From contig VCMS01000023.1 of assembly GCA_022539475.1 (NCBI GenBank), forward strand, positions 283,685 to 347,684: a stretch of DNA of 64,000 bases, written 5' to 3'. Origin of the DNA: Gracilaria domingensis. Taxonomy: Eukaryota > Rhodophyta > Florideophyceae > Gracilariales > Gracilariaceae. This document shows, piece after piece, positions 31,569 to 42,377 of this stretch (its first letter is position 1; each line of letters starts with the position of its first letter). Below the pieces are notes generated by a model. The model did not search any database, was not told the DNA's origin, and worked only from the letters and a program-made list of their open reading frames with translations. Position numbers and translations under genes: made by a program.

Positions 31569-33241
31569 CTCGAGACAATTTATCATGCTACAGGGCCCTG
31601 GTGACGGTATGATTGGGTGATCCTGAAGATTAAACAGGGTTCTGATGTTGCGTGGTGTTGTTGTGGTCTGGTGTTTCGGTTTCTTGGCGCGAAACATCAG
31701 CTCTATAGTCCACTGAGAAGGACACACGTAGATACTGCTTTGCTTCCTGTTTTTTGAACAGGTTCAGATTCGTGAGGCAAATTGAGAAGATTTGCACCTT
31801 GAATCTGAACCTGTTCAAAACTTTGCTCCTGATTTTTACCCGGTGGAGATGGTCAGCCGAGCAAATACCTTATTTACTCTTTTGCTGCCGCCCGCTGGAG
31901 ATGCTCTAAGAGGTTACTGTACTAGTGGCCCTAGTTTGGGGTATGCCTAGAAAGGGTAGTTTTTCTGGACACGTGTGCTCAGTTGGCCCAATGTCGAGTG
32001 CGCCATGGCAAGTCTGCCAAGGTTTCACACATGTAAAATGTTGGCCGGCAGCGCCGGATAGTTAGATATTTCTAGTTGATATTTTCAAGTGCCTTGTATA
32101 GGTAGCGGCACTTGCCGCCACTGTACGGGAAGTTAATATCAAGAAATCTTCTGGCTTTGACTATCTTGCCGCTTGTTCACGGTCTTCGTCCCTCATCGGG
32201 CAAGGCGCCACGCTTCCGGGCTATTAATCCGATCTTTACTACTGAGTAGTTCTAGACCGTCGTTACGGCATCTTTTCTGTTGTTTTATTGTTATTATTTC
32301 CGTCATACTGCTCCTATCGCTCCGCCCTGTAGTATAGCTCGCGGGAACAATGGGGGCTCTACAAGACCAGGTGGTGACGGTTCGGGCCTTTGGGCACGTG
32401 TGTCTACTGTACTACGTGGGACGATCAAGAAAAGGCATGGCAAGGACTAATTAGTTTATTTTCGTTAATTTAGAATTAATATTTACTAGGTAGTGTAGAT
32501 ATGTCGCAGGGGTGGTGCACTACAAATGCATCTCCCGGTGGTTCACATGGCATTAAGTCCGTCAGAGCCGGAGGGGCGCTCGGGTGTATTAAACCCCAGA
32601 GACACCAACCTCCCACACCAAATGGTAAAGGCAAGCACCAACTAGGCTAATTTGACACCAGTTCGGTTCTACAGTCACCAGTTGGTACGTCTAGTAGTCC
32701 TCTAATAGTTTTGCTGACCTCGAGGGTTATACGTGACTGGCGCACACCAGTGGAGGCGTATTTACCACTTGATCACCGTGCACTATAGGCAACGGCGGGT
32801 GCTGCCGACCTTTTAGGTGTCACGCGTTTCACTCCTCTGCAGGGTCGAGCCCAGGCAGGGCTCCCCACTATCAGCTCGCACCGATCGGTTATACCACATG
32901 CTCTGTTATACAGGTTTGACCCACATTGTCTGGGAATATTTCTCGATCTCGCGAGTCAGTGCACCGTTGCGCGGCTCGTTGGTTGCCCGTTTTGCCCAAC
33001 ACAGTTGGTTTGGATATCTCCACTCGCTGTGACTTGCCGGAACTACCCGGATTCTACGCCGATTCTACCGACCCTAATCTCCGGCTGCACGCCCAGAACG
33101 GGGCTGCCCGGATTTACACCCGGTTTGTGTCAGCCCTACCGGAGGGTTCTATTACCGACCCTACCCCTATACGGAGCGGGGCTCGAACACCCTGTAGGTG
33201 CGCTTTCCGCGACGCGGCTTTTCTTTGCCCACTCGTTGGAT

Positions 33242-34500
33242 TGCACCACAGAAAACACTACTACTAGTACGAAGACACTGCTTCTGGAATACTATGAAAC
33301 AAGACCTTAAAAGTATATTGCTATGTGTGAAAAATGCCAAAGGGCGAAATCAAGTATCCAAGCATGACACGGCAAACTCCAACCATTCGTCTCACCTACG
33401 AGGAGGTGGAGAGTGATTTCTATGGACTTCATATTCGATATACCTAAAAGTAATGACCACAAAGGAATTAGGGCTGTTGTGGACAAGTTAACCGAACTCT
33501 TACACTTTAATCCATCACAATCCCACACTAGATCTCACATCATTGCTTCAGTATTCTACAAGGAAGTATTCAAGCACCACGGACTACCTCATATTATTAT
33601 CTCAGACCGAAGCAAAAGATTCACAAGTACTCTCTGGAGTTCTGTAATGGAACTACTCAAAGTAAACTTAAAGTTATCTACAGCACACCATCCGCAAACG
33701 GATGGTCAGACTAAAAGAATTTTTAGAACATTACAATATATGATCCGTTGCTATGTTTCACACACACCACACGATTGGCTTAGTACTTGCCAGGCTTAGA
33801 ATATGCTTATAACAACACAGTTAATGTTACAACGAAATTTAGTCCGTTTTACATGGAGTACGGGCATCATCCATTATGAATTTCAGACATACTATACCAA
33901 GATAAAACTTCAAACAATGATGCCTCCACCAATTTTCTAAAAGAAGTCAATCGCGCAACTGAACTGGCTCAAATACCTATTCAACAAGCAAAACAAGAAA
34001 CGCGGATTATGTTAGCAAATCTCGAACACCAATTTCCGTGAATATTGGAGACTATGTTTTATTGTCCACAAAAAATCTTAGTATCCCAAAAGGACGTTCT
34101 CGTAAGTTTACTTATAAATACATCAAACCTTTCAGCATCATTGAAAAAACCATATCAGGATATTCTTACAAACTCATGTTACCCCAGCAATACAAGGAAA
34201 TGCAACATACATTCCACGTATCAATACTCAAACCATACATTGGTGATTTAGCGCATAAGAAACAAATGGATATGCAAAGACTAATCCATAACAATACACC
34301 ACACTCAAATATAATAGGACATCGTATACAAAAATCAAAAATTGAATTCTTCCTTCGAAAAGAAGGGAAGAGTTAGAAGATCTTTGGACCTCGGAAACGA
34401 TCCACAAATATCTTCAGAACTACTAGAATGGTACAAGACAAGTATTCAGAACTCCAAAAAATGAAAGAGTTCCCAATCGTTCATTATGAACTAAGAAGGA
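33242..34500 (+). pseudogene. Integrase of element B with a chromodomain-like remnant
   Basis: From 33249: a zinc-finger remnant (IAMCEKCQRAKSS in one frame), then the core with ISMDFIFDIPKSNDHKGI (Asp), PHIIISDRSKRFTS (second Asp) and HHPQTDGQTKRIF, where the usual Glu position reads Lys. The C-terminal domain gives FTYKYIKPFSIIEKTISGYS and HVSILKPYIGD. A weak chromodomain-like segment (IEFFLRK, then SELLEWYKTS in another frame) may mark this as a chromovirus relative. Several stops and frame changes are present. Confidence 0.7.
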
Positions 34501-34513
34501 CAGACAAAGCAAA

Positions 34514-34976
34514 ATGAATCCTTTGGGTATAAAAGAATACCGAATCTATTATGTTTCTGATAACCATTCAGCGTCACACCTAAGGAAAATAACTGGTGTT
34601 CCGTACACTCAAAACGTCATCGTCTGGAATGTTATACACATTTTTCTCGGATACTGCCCGACAAAAGGCCTCTATGTCGAACAAAAGGATATGATCACTC
34701 TATACATTTTACTAAAAGCATACCTTCCACAGCCTATATTTGACTATGATGAAGAATTTGTATTACAATTCTACTTAAGGATATTATGACAATTTTGTTA
34801 CTATAGGAGAGAAGGAGGCTACTTAGAAAAATGCGTGAAAAAATAAGAAATATCGAAGATAAAAAAGAACTGAGTCATTTTGTTATAACCGAAGACGAAG
34901 GTCCTCTACGTATACAAGATCCCAGATTTAGTGCAAGTGCACCGGCACCATTTTATGCTCCATCTCCCGAGATGTA
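34514..34976 (+). pseudogene. 3' domain of element B, related to the 3' domain of element A
   Basis: After integrase, VIVWNVIHIFLGYCPTKG, then a GLYV and a Phe/Tyr-rich end (EEFVLQFYLRIL), matches the pattern of the pol end and 3' frame of element A (I-x-W-N-x-x-H-x-x-L-x(6)-G-x-Y). A tail from 34832 (REKIRNIEDKKE, ending APAPFYAPSPEM) may correspond to the C-terminus of the element A 3' frame. Stops break it between 34789 and 34832. Function is unknown. Confidence 0.5.
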
Positions 34977-35123
34977 AAAAAGGAGCACTCACTCCATAAC
35001 GCAGTGATGAATACTCCATCTCCAAAGAAAAAGATGATAGAAAGAAAAAATGAATCAGAATAATGACGAACTACGTAGTCTTGCTTTTGCGGGACACACG
35101 TTCTCATTCTATATGTCAAGATA

Positions 35124-35430
35124 GATTAGATTCCCACTTTCGTCCCCACACCACCGGAAATGGCAGCCTACAGGTCAAAGACATTTGAGTTCTTCGTAAA
35201 TGCGTTCCTAGCACAATGGTGAACTAAGATACGGGCGACAGTCCAGCGCGCAAGGCAATTATACGATATTGGTAAGAACCATACCCACTAGAATTCAAGA
35301 ACGGGTTTTCACAAGTCAGAATGAAGAGTTCATTCTTGTGATGAAATTCATCGATCTCATGAGCGCCGGAAGTAGACGACCAGACAAGTCCTCATTCCAA
35401 ATTCCCCGACGTCCATATCTGCTAATTATA
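35124..35430 (+). repeat. Diverged duplicate of the uvrC 3' end and downstream flank
   Basis: The segment matches 9762-10067 almost throughout, including the last 25 codons of uvrC and about 220 bp beyond the stop, with scattered substitutions and a few single-base deletions. It begins directly where element B ends and stops about 170 bp before the lipase ORF. It has no independent coding value. Confidence 0.9.
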
Positions 35431-35598
35431 AGAGCAAACTAGCATTGAGGAGAAACGTCTCGTGTATCTTAGTACGGCGCTGGGCATTGGATATGCTGTA
35501 CAGGTCTGAACCGATGCTTGATGTTCGATGTGGGAAGAAAACTTTGAAACAATTCTTGTAGCCGCTCAAGGAAGACTTTCAATGACAGGAATGCGGGC

Positions 35599-38070
35599 AT
35601 GTACATCAACATCGTGCTTGCTTTGCGCATGTGTCTTCGTATATCACGGAGAATGCTGATACGTAGAGCATTTTCGCAATACATAGTAGCGGCATTCAAT
35701 GTCTATCAAAACGATCAAGATCCGCCGTGCAGCTTGATCAAGGTGCTTTCCCGCATTGTGAAACACCTGTTTCTCGGATGGAATGTAAAACCCCGTTCGT
35801 ACGAAGTAAGGCACGTCTCGTTTATCCAACAAAGCATGGAGCCGATCAGTGATGAGCACGATTCCAAAATCTTTAGTAAGCTTGACGTATTGCGTGCGAG
35901 TCAAATCAACCGTATCACCGTTGTCAATTTATTCACATGGTCTACATGCTTGCTTTGCAAAATCGGAAAGGCGATAATATTCAATACCCATGTCGAAGCT
36001 AGGCGTGTCCGACTCCCCGATGGCAGTAACGGCAACATCAAGGCTGTGGGGCATATACCAATTCTTACATCACCCGAGATCATCATTGGCATCGCAAGTA
36101 GTATTGTCATTCTTACGCTTGCAGTTTTGTACACTCAACGTATAATACGGAACAAGCGGTCGCCCACCACCCAAGAGCAAGTGTGGGTCATCGTGCTGCT
36201 TATCACCTGTGCCTGCTATATGAACCCGTTCATACACATTGTTGCCCTCCATGACTTCTATTTGAAACCAGGTGACTTGCTCAGCCCGTTGACTACTCCA
36301 CATGCATGGTTCTTGAAATCATGGTATCCACTCGCTTTCGCCGTGGCCTGGAATATGACATTGTTCGGATCATCGGTGAGCACGATTTTCTACATATGGG
36401 CCACAGCCCACTTATACGGTTTACGAAAGCCACCCACAACAAGGCGAGAGCTTCTCATGTTTTATGTCCCAAAGATAATCCCAATAGCTATGTACCAGGC
36501 AGTCCGAATAATAGCCCGCTACCCCGCAAAGGTTTCTCTGGCAAAGTTCCCATTTGTGAACATTGTCGCAATGTGCGTGCAGTTTTCAGCCCTTCACAAG
36601 TGGTACTTTGACGTGGTTGGTATCATTCTGGTCTTGACAGTGTTTGAGCTGTACTTCCTTGTGATGATCGTTCGACAAGTGCGTAAGACGTGGGCAAGAT
36701 TAGCGCGCTTAAATTACCTCAAGTATCGCTCGAAGCAGGTCGGCTTTCGCTTCTTTGTCGCGCACAATCTTGTCTACTATTGCATGATCATCATCTTTGA
36801 AGTGCTAGATCCATTAATCATACCGCGATATTGGCAATTGAGCTTCTGGCTGAGCAATGCAAACTTTCACATGTTCTTAAACTGTTATGGAAGGGCTGCC
36901 GTTGACGTTATGTTTACTGTGAACCTCGCAATGACGGCATACGTCAACCTGCCTCCGGATTCAACTGGCTTTCTTGGTTGGTTCCGTGGTTCCAAGACGG
37001 ACGGCGCTGCACATCACACCACTGGGACTGAGCCGCTGATGGTAGCGTCATATGAGCCCGCGTCTCACTTAATAGACGAACGGAATCAAGTGCATTCCAA
37101 GTTGTTGGTATTAGAAACACATGTATCGCTCTTCAACTTTGCGTGGTTGGTGTACGAGTGGAATACAAAGAAGCACGGAAGGACGAAAACGAATAGTAGT
37201 AATATTCGCTTCAAGATCGAGCATCATATTAAGGACAATCGTACGGACACCAACCTGATCGTTGTGAGTGCGGATGATAGGATTATTCTGGCGTTCCGCG
37301 GTACGACTTCTGCCGAAAACTTAAGAACTGATATGCGCCTTGGTACGAGGGCAGTTTCGGATAGATTACCAACTCCTCTGTCTTCCAGTCACAATCCGGG
37401 TGACTGGGAACTCGCTCGTATCCATGTGGGCTTCTTTGATGCGTACATGTCCGTAAGAAAAGAGGTGGTGAACGCGGTCAAACAATTACTGAGGAAGAAG
37501 AAGCGACTGATCATGCTCACTGGGCACAGTCTGGGCGGAGCATTGGCCACAGTCTGCAGCCTAGATCTATGCGTGAGTTTAAATCTAGCACCCACCGAAC
37601 TGATCGTGTCCACATTTGGGTCACCCCGGTGTGGCAATGCATCGTTCCGCACCGTGTACGACGAACTCATACCGAGTCACTGGCGTTTCGCTTTGAAAAG
37701 TGATATCGTCACCAAGCTTCCCAAGATGGGGTACAGCCATGTTGGGAAGCATGTGCTAATTGATTCGCTGGGGAACATTTTTCTCGATCCGAATGCATTG
37801 GAAATGTGGCTGTGGTCTGGAGAAATTGCCAGCCGAACCTTTCACAGGAAAACAGCGTATTTGCTTGTTTTGCGAGCGTTCTGTAGAAAGTATTTCAATG
37901 GTAGCTTTGAGCCGGAGTTTTGGCAGTTCAGAATCGACCAAGCGGAGTTGCGGATGTGGGAAGAAAGAACAGCCATCGGGCTGAATTTACGGAGACGGGA
38001 GTCCACAGATAATGATGAACAAGTTACTCCGTTGTCTTTCACGACGGTAGGCATGAGCTCATGGGGATAA
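35599..38070 (+). CDS. Multi-pass membrane protein with C-terminal class 3 lipase domain
   Basis: 823 residues. Residues about 155-450 contain seven or so hydrophobic helices (EIIIGIASSIVILTLAVLYT, VWVIVLLITCACYMNPFIHI, VVGIILVLTVFELYFLVMIV and others) in a Wntless/seven-helix-like layout. From about 490 a class 3 (Rhizomucor-type) lipase follows: the oxyanion region RIILAFRGTT near 566, the nucleophile elbow LTGHSLGGALATVC with Ser near 642, Asp in KSDIVTKLP near 701, and His in YSHVGKHVL near 715. All three catalytic residues are present. Expected activity is acylglycerol or phospholipid hydrolysis at a membrane. The first 150 residues look weak and the start lies close to the uvrC duplicate, so the true 5' end may be in an unrecognised upstream exon. 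Confidence 0.75.
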   Translation: MYINIVLALRMCLRISRRMLIRRAFSQYIVAAFNVYQNDQDPPCSLIKVLSRIVKHLFLGWNVKPRSYEVRHVSFIQQSMEPISDEHDSKIFSKLDVLRASQINRITVVNLFTWSTCLLCKIGKAIIFNTHVEARRVRLPDGSNGNIKAVGHIPILTSPEIIIGIASSIVILTLAVLYTQRIIRNKRSPTTQEQVWVIVLLITCACYMNPFIHIVALHDFYLKPGDLLSPLTTPHAWFLKSWYPLAFAVAWNMTLFGSSVSTIFYIWATAHLYGLRKPPTTRRELLMFYVPKIIPIAMYQAVRIIARYPAKVSLAKFPFVNIVAMCVQFSALHKWYFDVVGIILVLTVFELYFLVMIVRQVRKTWARLARLNYLKYRSKQVGFRFFVAHNLVYYCMIIIFEVLDPLIIPRYWQLSFWLSNANFHMFLNCYGRAAVDVMFTVNLAMTAYVNLPPDSTGFLGWFRGSKTDGAAHHTTGTEPLMVASYEPASHLIDERNQVHSKLLVLETHVSLFNFAWLVYEWNTKKHGRTKTNSSNIRFKIEHHIKDNRTDTNLIVVSADDRIILAFRGTTSAENLRTDMRLGTRAVSDRLPTPLSSSHNPGDWELARIHVGFFDAYMSVRKEVVNAVKQLLRKKKRLIMLTGHSLGGALATVCSLDLCVSLNLAPTELIVSTFGSPRCGNASFRTVYDELIPSHWRFALKSDIVTKLPKMGYSHVGKHVLIDSLGNIFLDPNALEMWLWSGEIASRTFHRKTAYLLVLRAFCRKYFNGSFEPEFWQFRIDQAELRMWEERTAIGLNLRRRESTDNDEQVTPLSFTTVGMSSWG

Positions 38071-41000
38071 ATGCAGCGTCCAAAAAAGATTAATTCTGGA
38101 ACTGGGTTACTTCTGGACAACCTCAATGTCGTACCTTTGTATAGATAACTCGGGAACGCAGCGCACGCTCTCTTCTCCGCTCGGCTGTCAATAAGCTCCT
38201 AAATGATACGCATCTATCGATACGAAAAATGTGCCATACTCAAACAAGAACGGCAGCAATGACGCCCGCGGTCGTCTCACGGTCCGTAAATCAAGCACTA
38301 CAGACAACTCTTGATATATGAACTTGGAGAGTGCAAAAGAGTCGTATTCAATTAAGTGGAAATAATAATATCGCGGGAAAGCTATCTGGAACTTTAAAAC
38401 TTACGAATCTCTTCTGCTTCGAAGCGTTGGCGAAACACGAAGATATACGCGTCTGAGTCAGGGTCTGAGGGCGCTTTGTACGCACAAAGTTTGAATGATA
38501 CGAGGAGCAGCAACTGCTGCCCCTCTCACATGCTCTTGTTCCTCTAAAATAAGTAAAGCAACCGCCATCTATGCCAGCCCTTCATGGATCGAAAGCTCTT
38601 CAATTAAATTCTGGTTTGTGCAGGTGGCCTTGACTCTCCCTTGGAAGAGATTGAATCAGCAGTAAAAATTCTCTTCCAATTTGACTTCCAGCTCTTCCAT
38701 GCTCTTAAGTACACATACAAATTAATGAAAACTAACACTCGAACCCGTAGTTCCCCAATTGAAGCGCCGATGCAGCTTTTTTGGCCACTTTGTACAGCTT
38801 TATTGTCTTTTTGACGTTCATTCCGACATATAAGCAAATTTATCTGGCTATAGAAAGATAATCATCTTTCTAGTCTCCCCCTCTGTCCTAAAACAGGGTT
38901 TACATTTCTGAAAGGTGGGAAAAACTCGACAGGAGTAACAAAAAGACAGCAAAAATAATTTGTCATCCACGAATAGAAACATGCTGCTCTGTTAATGAAA
39001 CAATTCTATTGAAGCTCACTGCTAGATATAAGTTACAGAGAAAATGTTTGGGAAGCTATTAAATTAAACACCGCACATCTTAGTGCCAAAATGACCCATC
39101 ACAGATATATATTTAACTTTCTTTACTTTTATGCGTAAAAGGGATAGACTGGACAGAAATAATAAAAATAGCCACAATGGCGAATGCTTCCCTCCGAAAT
39201 AAACAAAACTTTTTCGTGTCGCCTTATTGTTCCTTATAGAAAAAATAAATAATCCTGAACTTTAGAAGAGTATAGAAAAGAATGAAGAGTTTACATGTCT
39301 CAAATTTGTACTTTCAAATTTTCTATTTTCGCATACAAAAACATGTAACGATGACCTTGATGCATATATTTGACCAAATCATGCATCATAATCTTGATAA
39401 CTAAATATAGTGTTTCTAAATCGTAGTATGTTCTCTTGGAAAAGGAAAACGTTATTTGCAGGCATTTATGAACCTCTTAAAAAGGTAGAATTATTGTTGT
39501 TCTCGAATAGTATTTTGTAATGAAACAGAGGTGCTGCAATGAACAGCAGACGGTGCTTTTTCCAGTTCGGCTCACAGTGGTGTTACAAAGTATTCGAAAC
39601 GAGAATCATAGAATGTCTTGCTTTTTTTCTCGGTTACAAAAGTGGGAAGTGTCAATAAGTATCTTTTGTACTTCCTCATGGAACAGAATTGTCACTTTTG
39701 TATTAATTGCTCTTAAATGGAACATAAAAGATAGTTATCAGACTAAGAAGGGAAAGAATGAGGTCCACTAGAGTGGTTACCTATTTTTCTTGGCGCGTCT
39801 GTGTTCAAGTTTTGCTAATTTGTAAGTTTACTAGTTTTCGAAAGAAAAATCATTATCTGTCATTTTCGTTCTGCTCAACGGCGATCTTTACTTCTGGGAA
39901 AGAAGACGAAGAACGAGCAACTGCTCATAAGTCAGTGCTTCACCGTACGGTATCCACCGTACGCGTTCAGCCCGTTCTATTGGGACCAAACTACTCCAAG
40001 GGCGGGAGTGGTGCGTGAAGAAGCGAAAACGGCAGAGGCTGGCGAAACACACGAACACCGGAGCGACTGGTGTTCAGACGACGGCGGAGCATAGGCGGTG
40101 GATTACGCGAATACTTAGGGTAAAAATGCGGGCGACCACGGCGCTCTAAAGATCTGCCTTCCGCGCACTGCCGTTCCGATAAATCTTCTACTTCGTACCT
40201 CTAAATTCCAAAGAAAACCTGAAGCATAGCAACCCAAAAGTTCAGGTGGTTTAACTTCTAATTACATGCGATTCATTTTCTACCATAAATGTAAGGGTAA
40301 TGAAATGATTTGATACAAAGAAAAGTGAGTTGTTTAAGAGAGTTTATCATTTTTCTCTATCGTTAAGCTCTCAAAGTGACCTTTCATCTTCGGCAAGTAT
40401 GAGAGACTTAGAGCGAGCAAGATCTGAATGCTGTGACTCTCTGCAAAGCAGTATTTTACGTGTTCAGTATGCTTTAGGGAAACATCACTGCTCCCGGGGT
40501 CAGCGGTGTGGGTGACTTGAACACCTTGTGAAGTCGCATCAAGGCAGAGGCAGGTGCGCGTTGAAAGTAGTCATCAAGATGATCGTGAAAGGTACGAGGT
40601 GCTGAACAGCTGAAACAAGAAGGCAAGTGCTGATCGTAGCGTTTGTATATCGCTATTCCCGACAAAACTTTTGCTCTAAATGAATTAGCTCCAGGTTCCC
40701 GGAAATGCCATGACAAAAAATAATGATCGATCATGAAACACACAAACAAAAGCGAAGATATATAGTTTCGTGAAGAACAGAGACATGCCAAAAACTTGTT
40801 TTTCTCTTGAATGCTTTGCAGCAGCAATACTATTGTCAATCTTGGTGCTCATGGGGCTTTGCTCTGCGGCACCCTCCTGTGGTCAAAACCGACAAGCGTG
40901 CTTGTAAGCACTCGTTTTGCTACGGTAAACAGCCATCTACCTTGCGTGGTCATTCAGCATGCTAAGTACACTTTTTCGGTGATCACTTTTCAAGTACATG

Positions 41001-41480
41001 GCGGATTTGTGGGTTGGTGTGAGACATGCATACTAGAGAAATCTAATTTTTGTTACAATGTTTGAGTACAGCAATGTCAAAATTTGGCCTACTGTGCACA
41101 TAGAAGTGCTGCTCTTCCACTTGGAAGTGCAGCTCTTCTATTTGGAAGCGTAGCTCTTCCGAAAAATTGGCGCAGATTTCCATGCAAACAATATAGCAGG
41201 GACAAAAACCGAAGTAACTTCGAACACGCATATCTCTCAAACTTCTCCTATCTACTACGTGCTAATATGTTAATATTAAGAAGCCAAGACAGAGAGCTTT
41301 GATATGCAGATGGAGTGATAGATTTCAAAGTAATAGCGAAGAGTAGTGTTTATTTCAAAATCGCAATTCTGAGGATATTTCTGCATGTCATTTTTATGGC
41401 AAATGACGCGAGTGGTATAGACCGTTCCACGTGCCTCTCGTAGCAATCAAGAGAGTCAGGGTAGAACAACCAGCCACACT
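38071..41480. other. 3.4-kb intergenic region, no gene recognised
   Basis: Mostly AT-rich with frequent stops in all frames. ORFs of 60-120 codons occur on both strands (for example 39520-39771 and 40474-40839) but none shows a motif or sensible composition. I saw no tRNA, rRNA or transposon end here. Confidence 0.5.
41101..41165 (+). repeat. Three copies of a 21-bp tandem repeat
   Basis: The unit GAAGTGCAGCTCTTCTATTTG occurs three times in succession with small changes. I see no coding or structural role. Confidence 0.7.
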
Positions 41481-42377
41481 AAAAGACTAACGTGGGCACA
41501 AATTCCAACGAAAAAATAAACGTAATATGTCCTAGGGACGTTCCCACGGCAAAGAAAAAAGAAGGAGAAAGTTGTGGTTAAATAACCACCAAAGATAAGA
41601 AAAGAAACAACTGGTGACAGCAAACTGCACGCGATTTCTGCAGCCAGACTTTTCTCTGCGCGTCCAGAGACAAGCGTGTAGACTTCTTACAAAGCCTCTC
41701 GAGAGGAGTTACTAACTGAAGATAAGTCTTCATTCCGAACCCAAGCTGGCCTCTTGCAGACGACGTCACTTGGCACTCAAAAGAAAACCCAACGGACAGT
41801 TTCCCGCACAGTACAAATATTCGCGTAGCACCAGGTCTTCCGACTGACACCGTTGTCAGAGCCGAAGCTCCAGTGGGGCTCACTGATAACAAGAATACAT
41901 TTGGTACACACTACCCAATTCCCGTCCACGCCTAGAGCGCTTCGACTGGTACTAGGTTATAGTTCGAGTAGAGCAGTGCTCTCACACAACGCGCAAGCAC
42001 AAAACCGTATAAGAAAACTTTTCAAAATTGTGCACGTAACATGTTGTAGGTCATCACATTACATTCATTAAGCCTTCCGCGCGACCATTTTGGCACAGTT
42101 GTAAGATGCAAGATCCAAGAATTTGAACAATTGAAATATCGTTAGAAACACAGACGAATTGAACTGCAAAAGGTCGCAATTGCCTTATACTGGAATCAGA
42201 AAACAGCTCAATAGAGCTAGAACGCAATTGAACGACACAATGAAAAAGAATAAAGAGCGCAACGCGCGCCAAACCACCGCTGAGGAGTGCAGTCTCCAAG
42301 GACCCAGCGCAGGATTGTTTGTCCTGAATACAACGCACACATCGCTTGTCACCAGACACAGGCTTTTCGACGTAATC

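Larger units (their letters stand above)
29079..31906. mobile_element. Complete PIF/Harbinger DNA transposon, target duplication TAA
   Basis: The element starts GAGCATCTCCACCG and ends with the near-complement of that sequence (CGCTGGAGATGCTC). TAA is present directly outside both ends, at 29076-29078 and 31907-31909. A 3-bp TWA duplication and two oppositely oriented genes, a DDE transposase and a Myb/trihelix-like protein, are the hallmarks of PIF/Harbinger. Both ORFs are intact, so this 2.8-kb copy could be autonomous. Confidence 0.92.
29024..33241. mobile_element. Insertion C of unknown type in element B integrase, target duplication TGCACCA
   Basis: TGCACCA occurs at 29017-29023 and 33242-33248. 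Joining the two outer sides restores the integrase frame of element B (GGDAP on the left, QKTLLLVRR on the right). Without the Harbinger transposon inside it, the inserted DNA is about 1.4 kb (29024-29078 plus 31910-33241). It has no clear ORF, no terminal inverted repeats that I can find, and no TG..CA ends. It may be a solo LTR or a non-autonomous element. The exact duplication length is ambiguous by a few bases. Confidence 0.6.
24920..35120 (+). mobile_element. Degenerate AT-rich Ty3/gypsy element B, hosting other insertions
   Basis: Pieces of gag, protease, RT, RNase H, integrase and a 3' domain follow in Ty3/gypsy order on the plus strand, with many in-frame stops. Base composition is strikingly AT-rich compared with element A and with the genes. 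The element is interrupted by A at its 5' side, by a 257-bp insertion at 26062-26318, and by element C plus a Harbinger transposon at 29024-33241. Its 3' LTR appears to be missing: the coding part ends near 34976, and from about 35124 the sequence is a copy of uvrC 3' flank. Confidence 0.8.

Noticed and set aside
35469..35904. Possible sulfotransferase-like fragment on the minus strand
   Set aside because: Two short ORFs looked faintly like sulfotransferase blocks, but the order is wrong and they overlap the 5' part of the lipase ORF.
38071..41480. Small ORFs between the lipase and the retroelement remnant
   Set aside because: All are under about 120 codons, at the frequency expected by chance, with no motif, splice partner or codon pattern.
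41947..41967. tRNA-primer-like sequence starting TGGTACTAGG before the gag remnant
   Set aside because: Its complement could be a tRNA 3' end, but no LTR end (CA) lies directly before it and I could not identify the tRNA.
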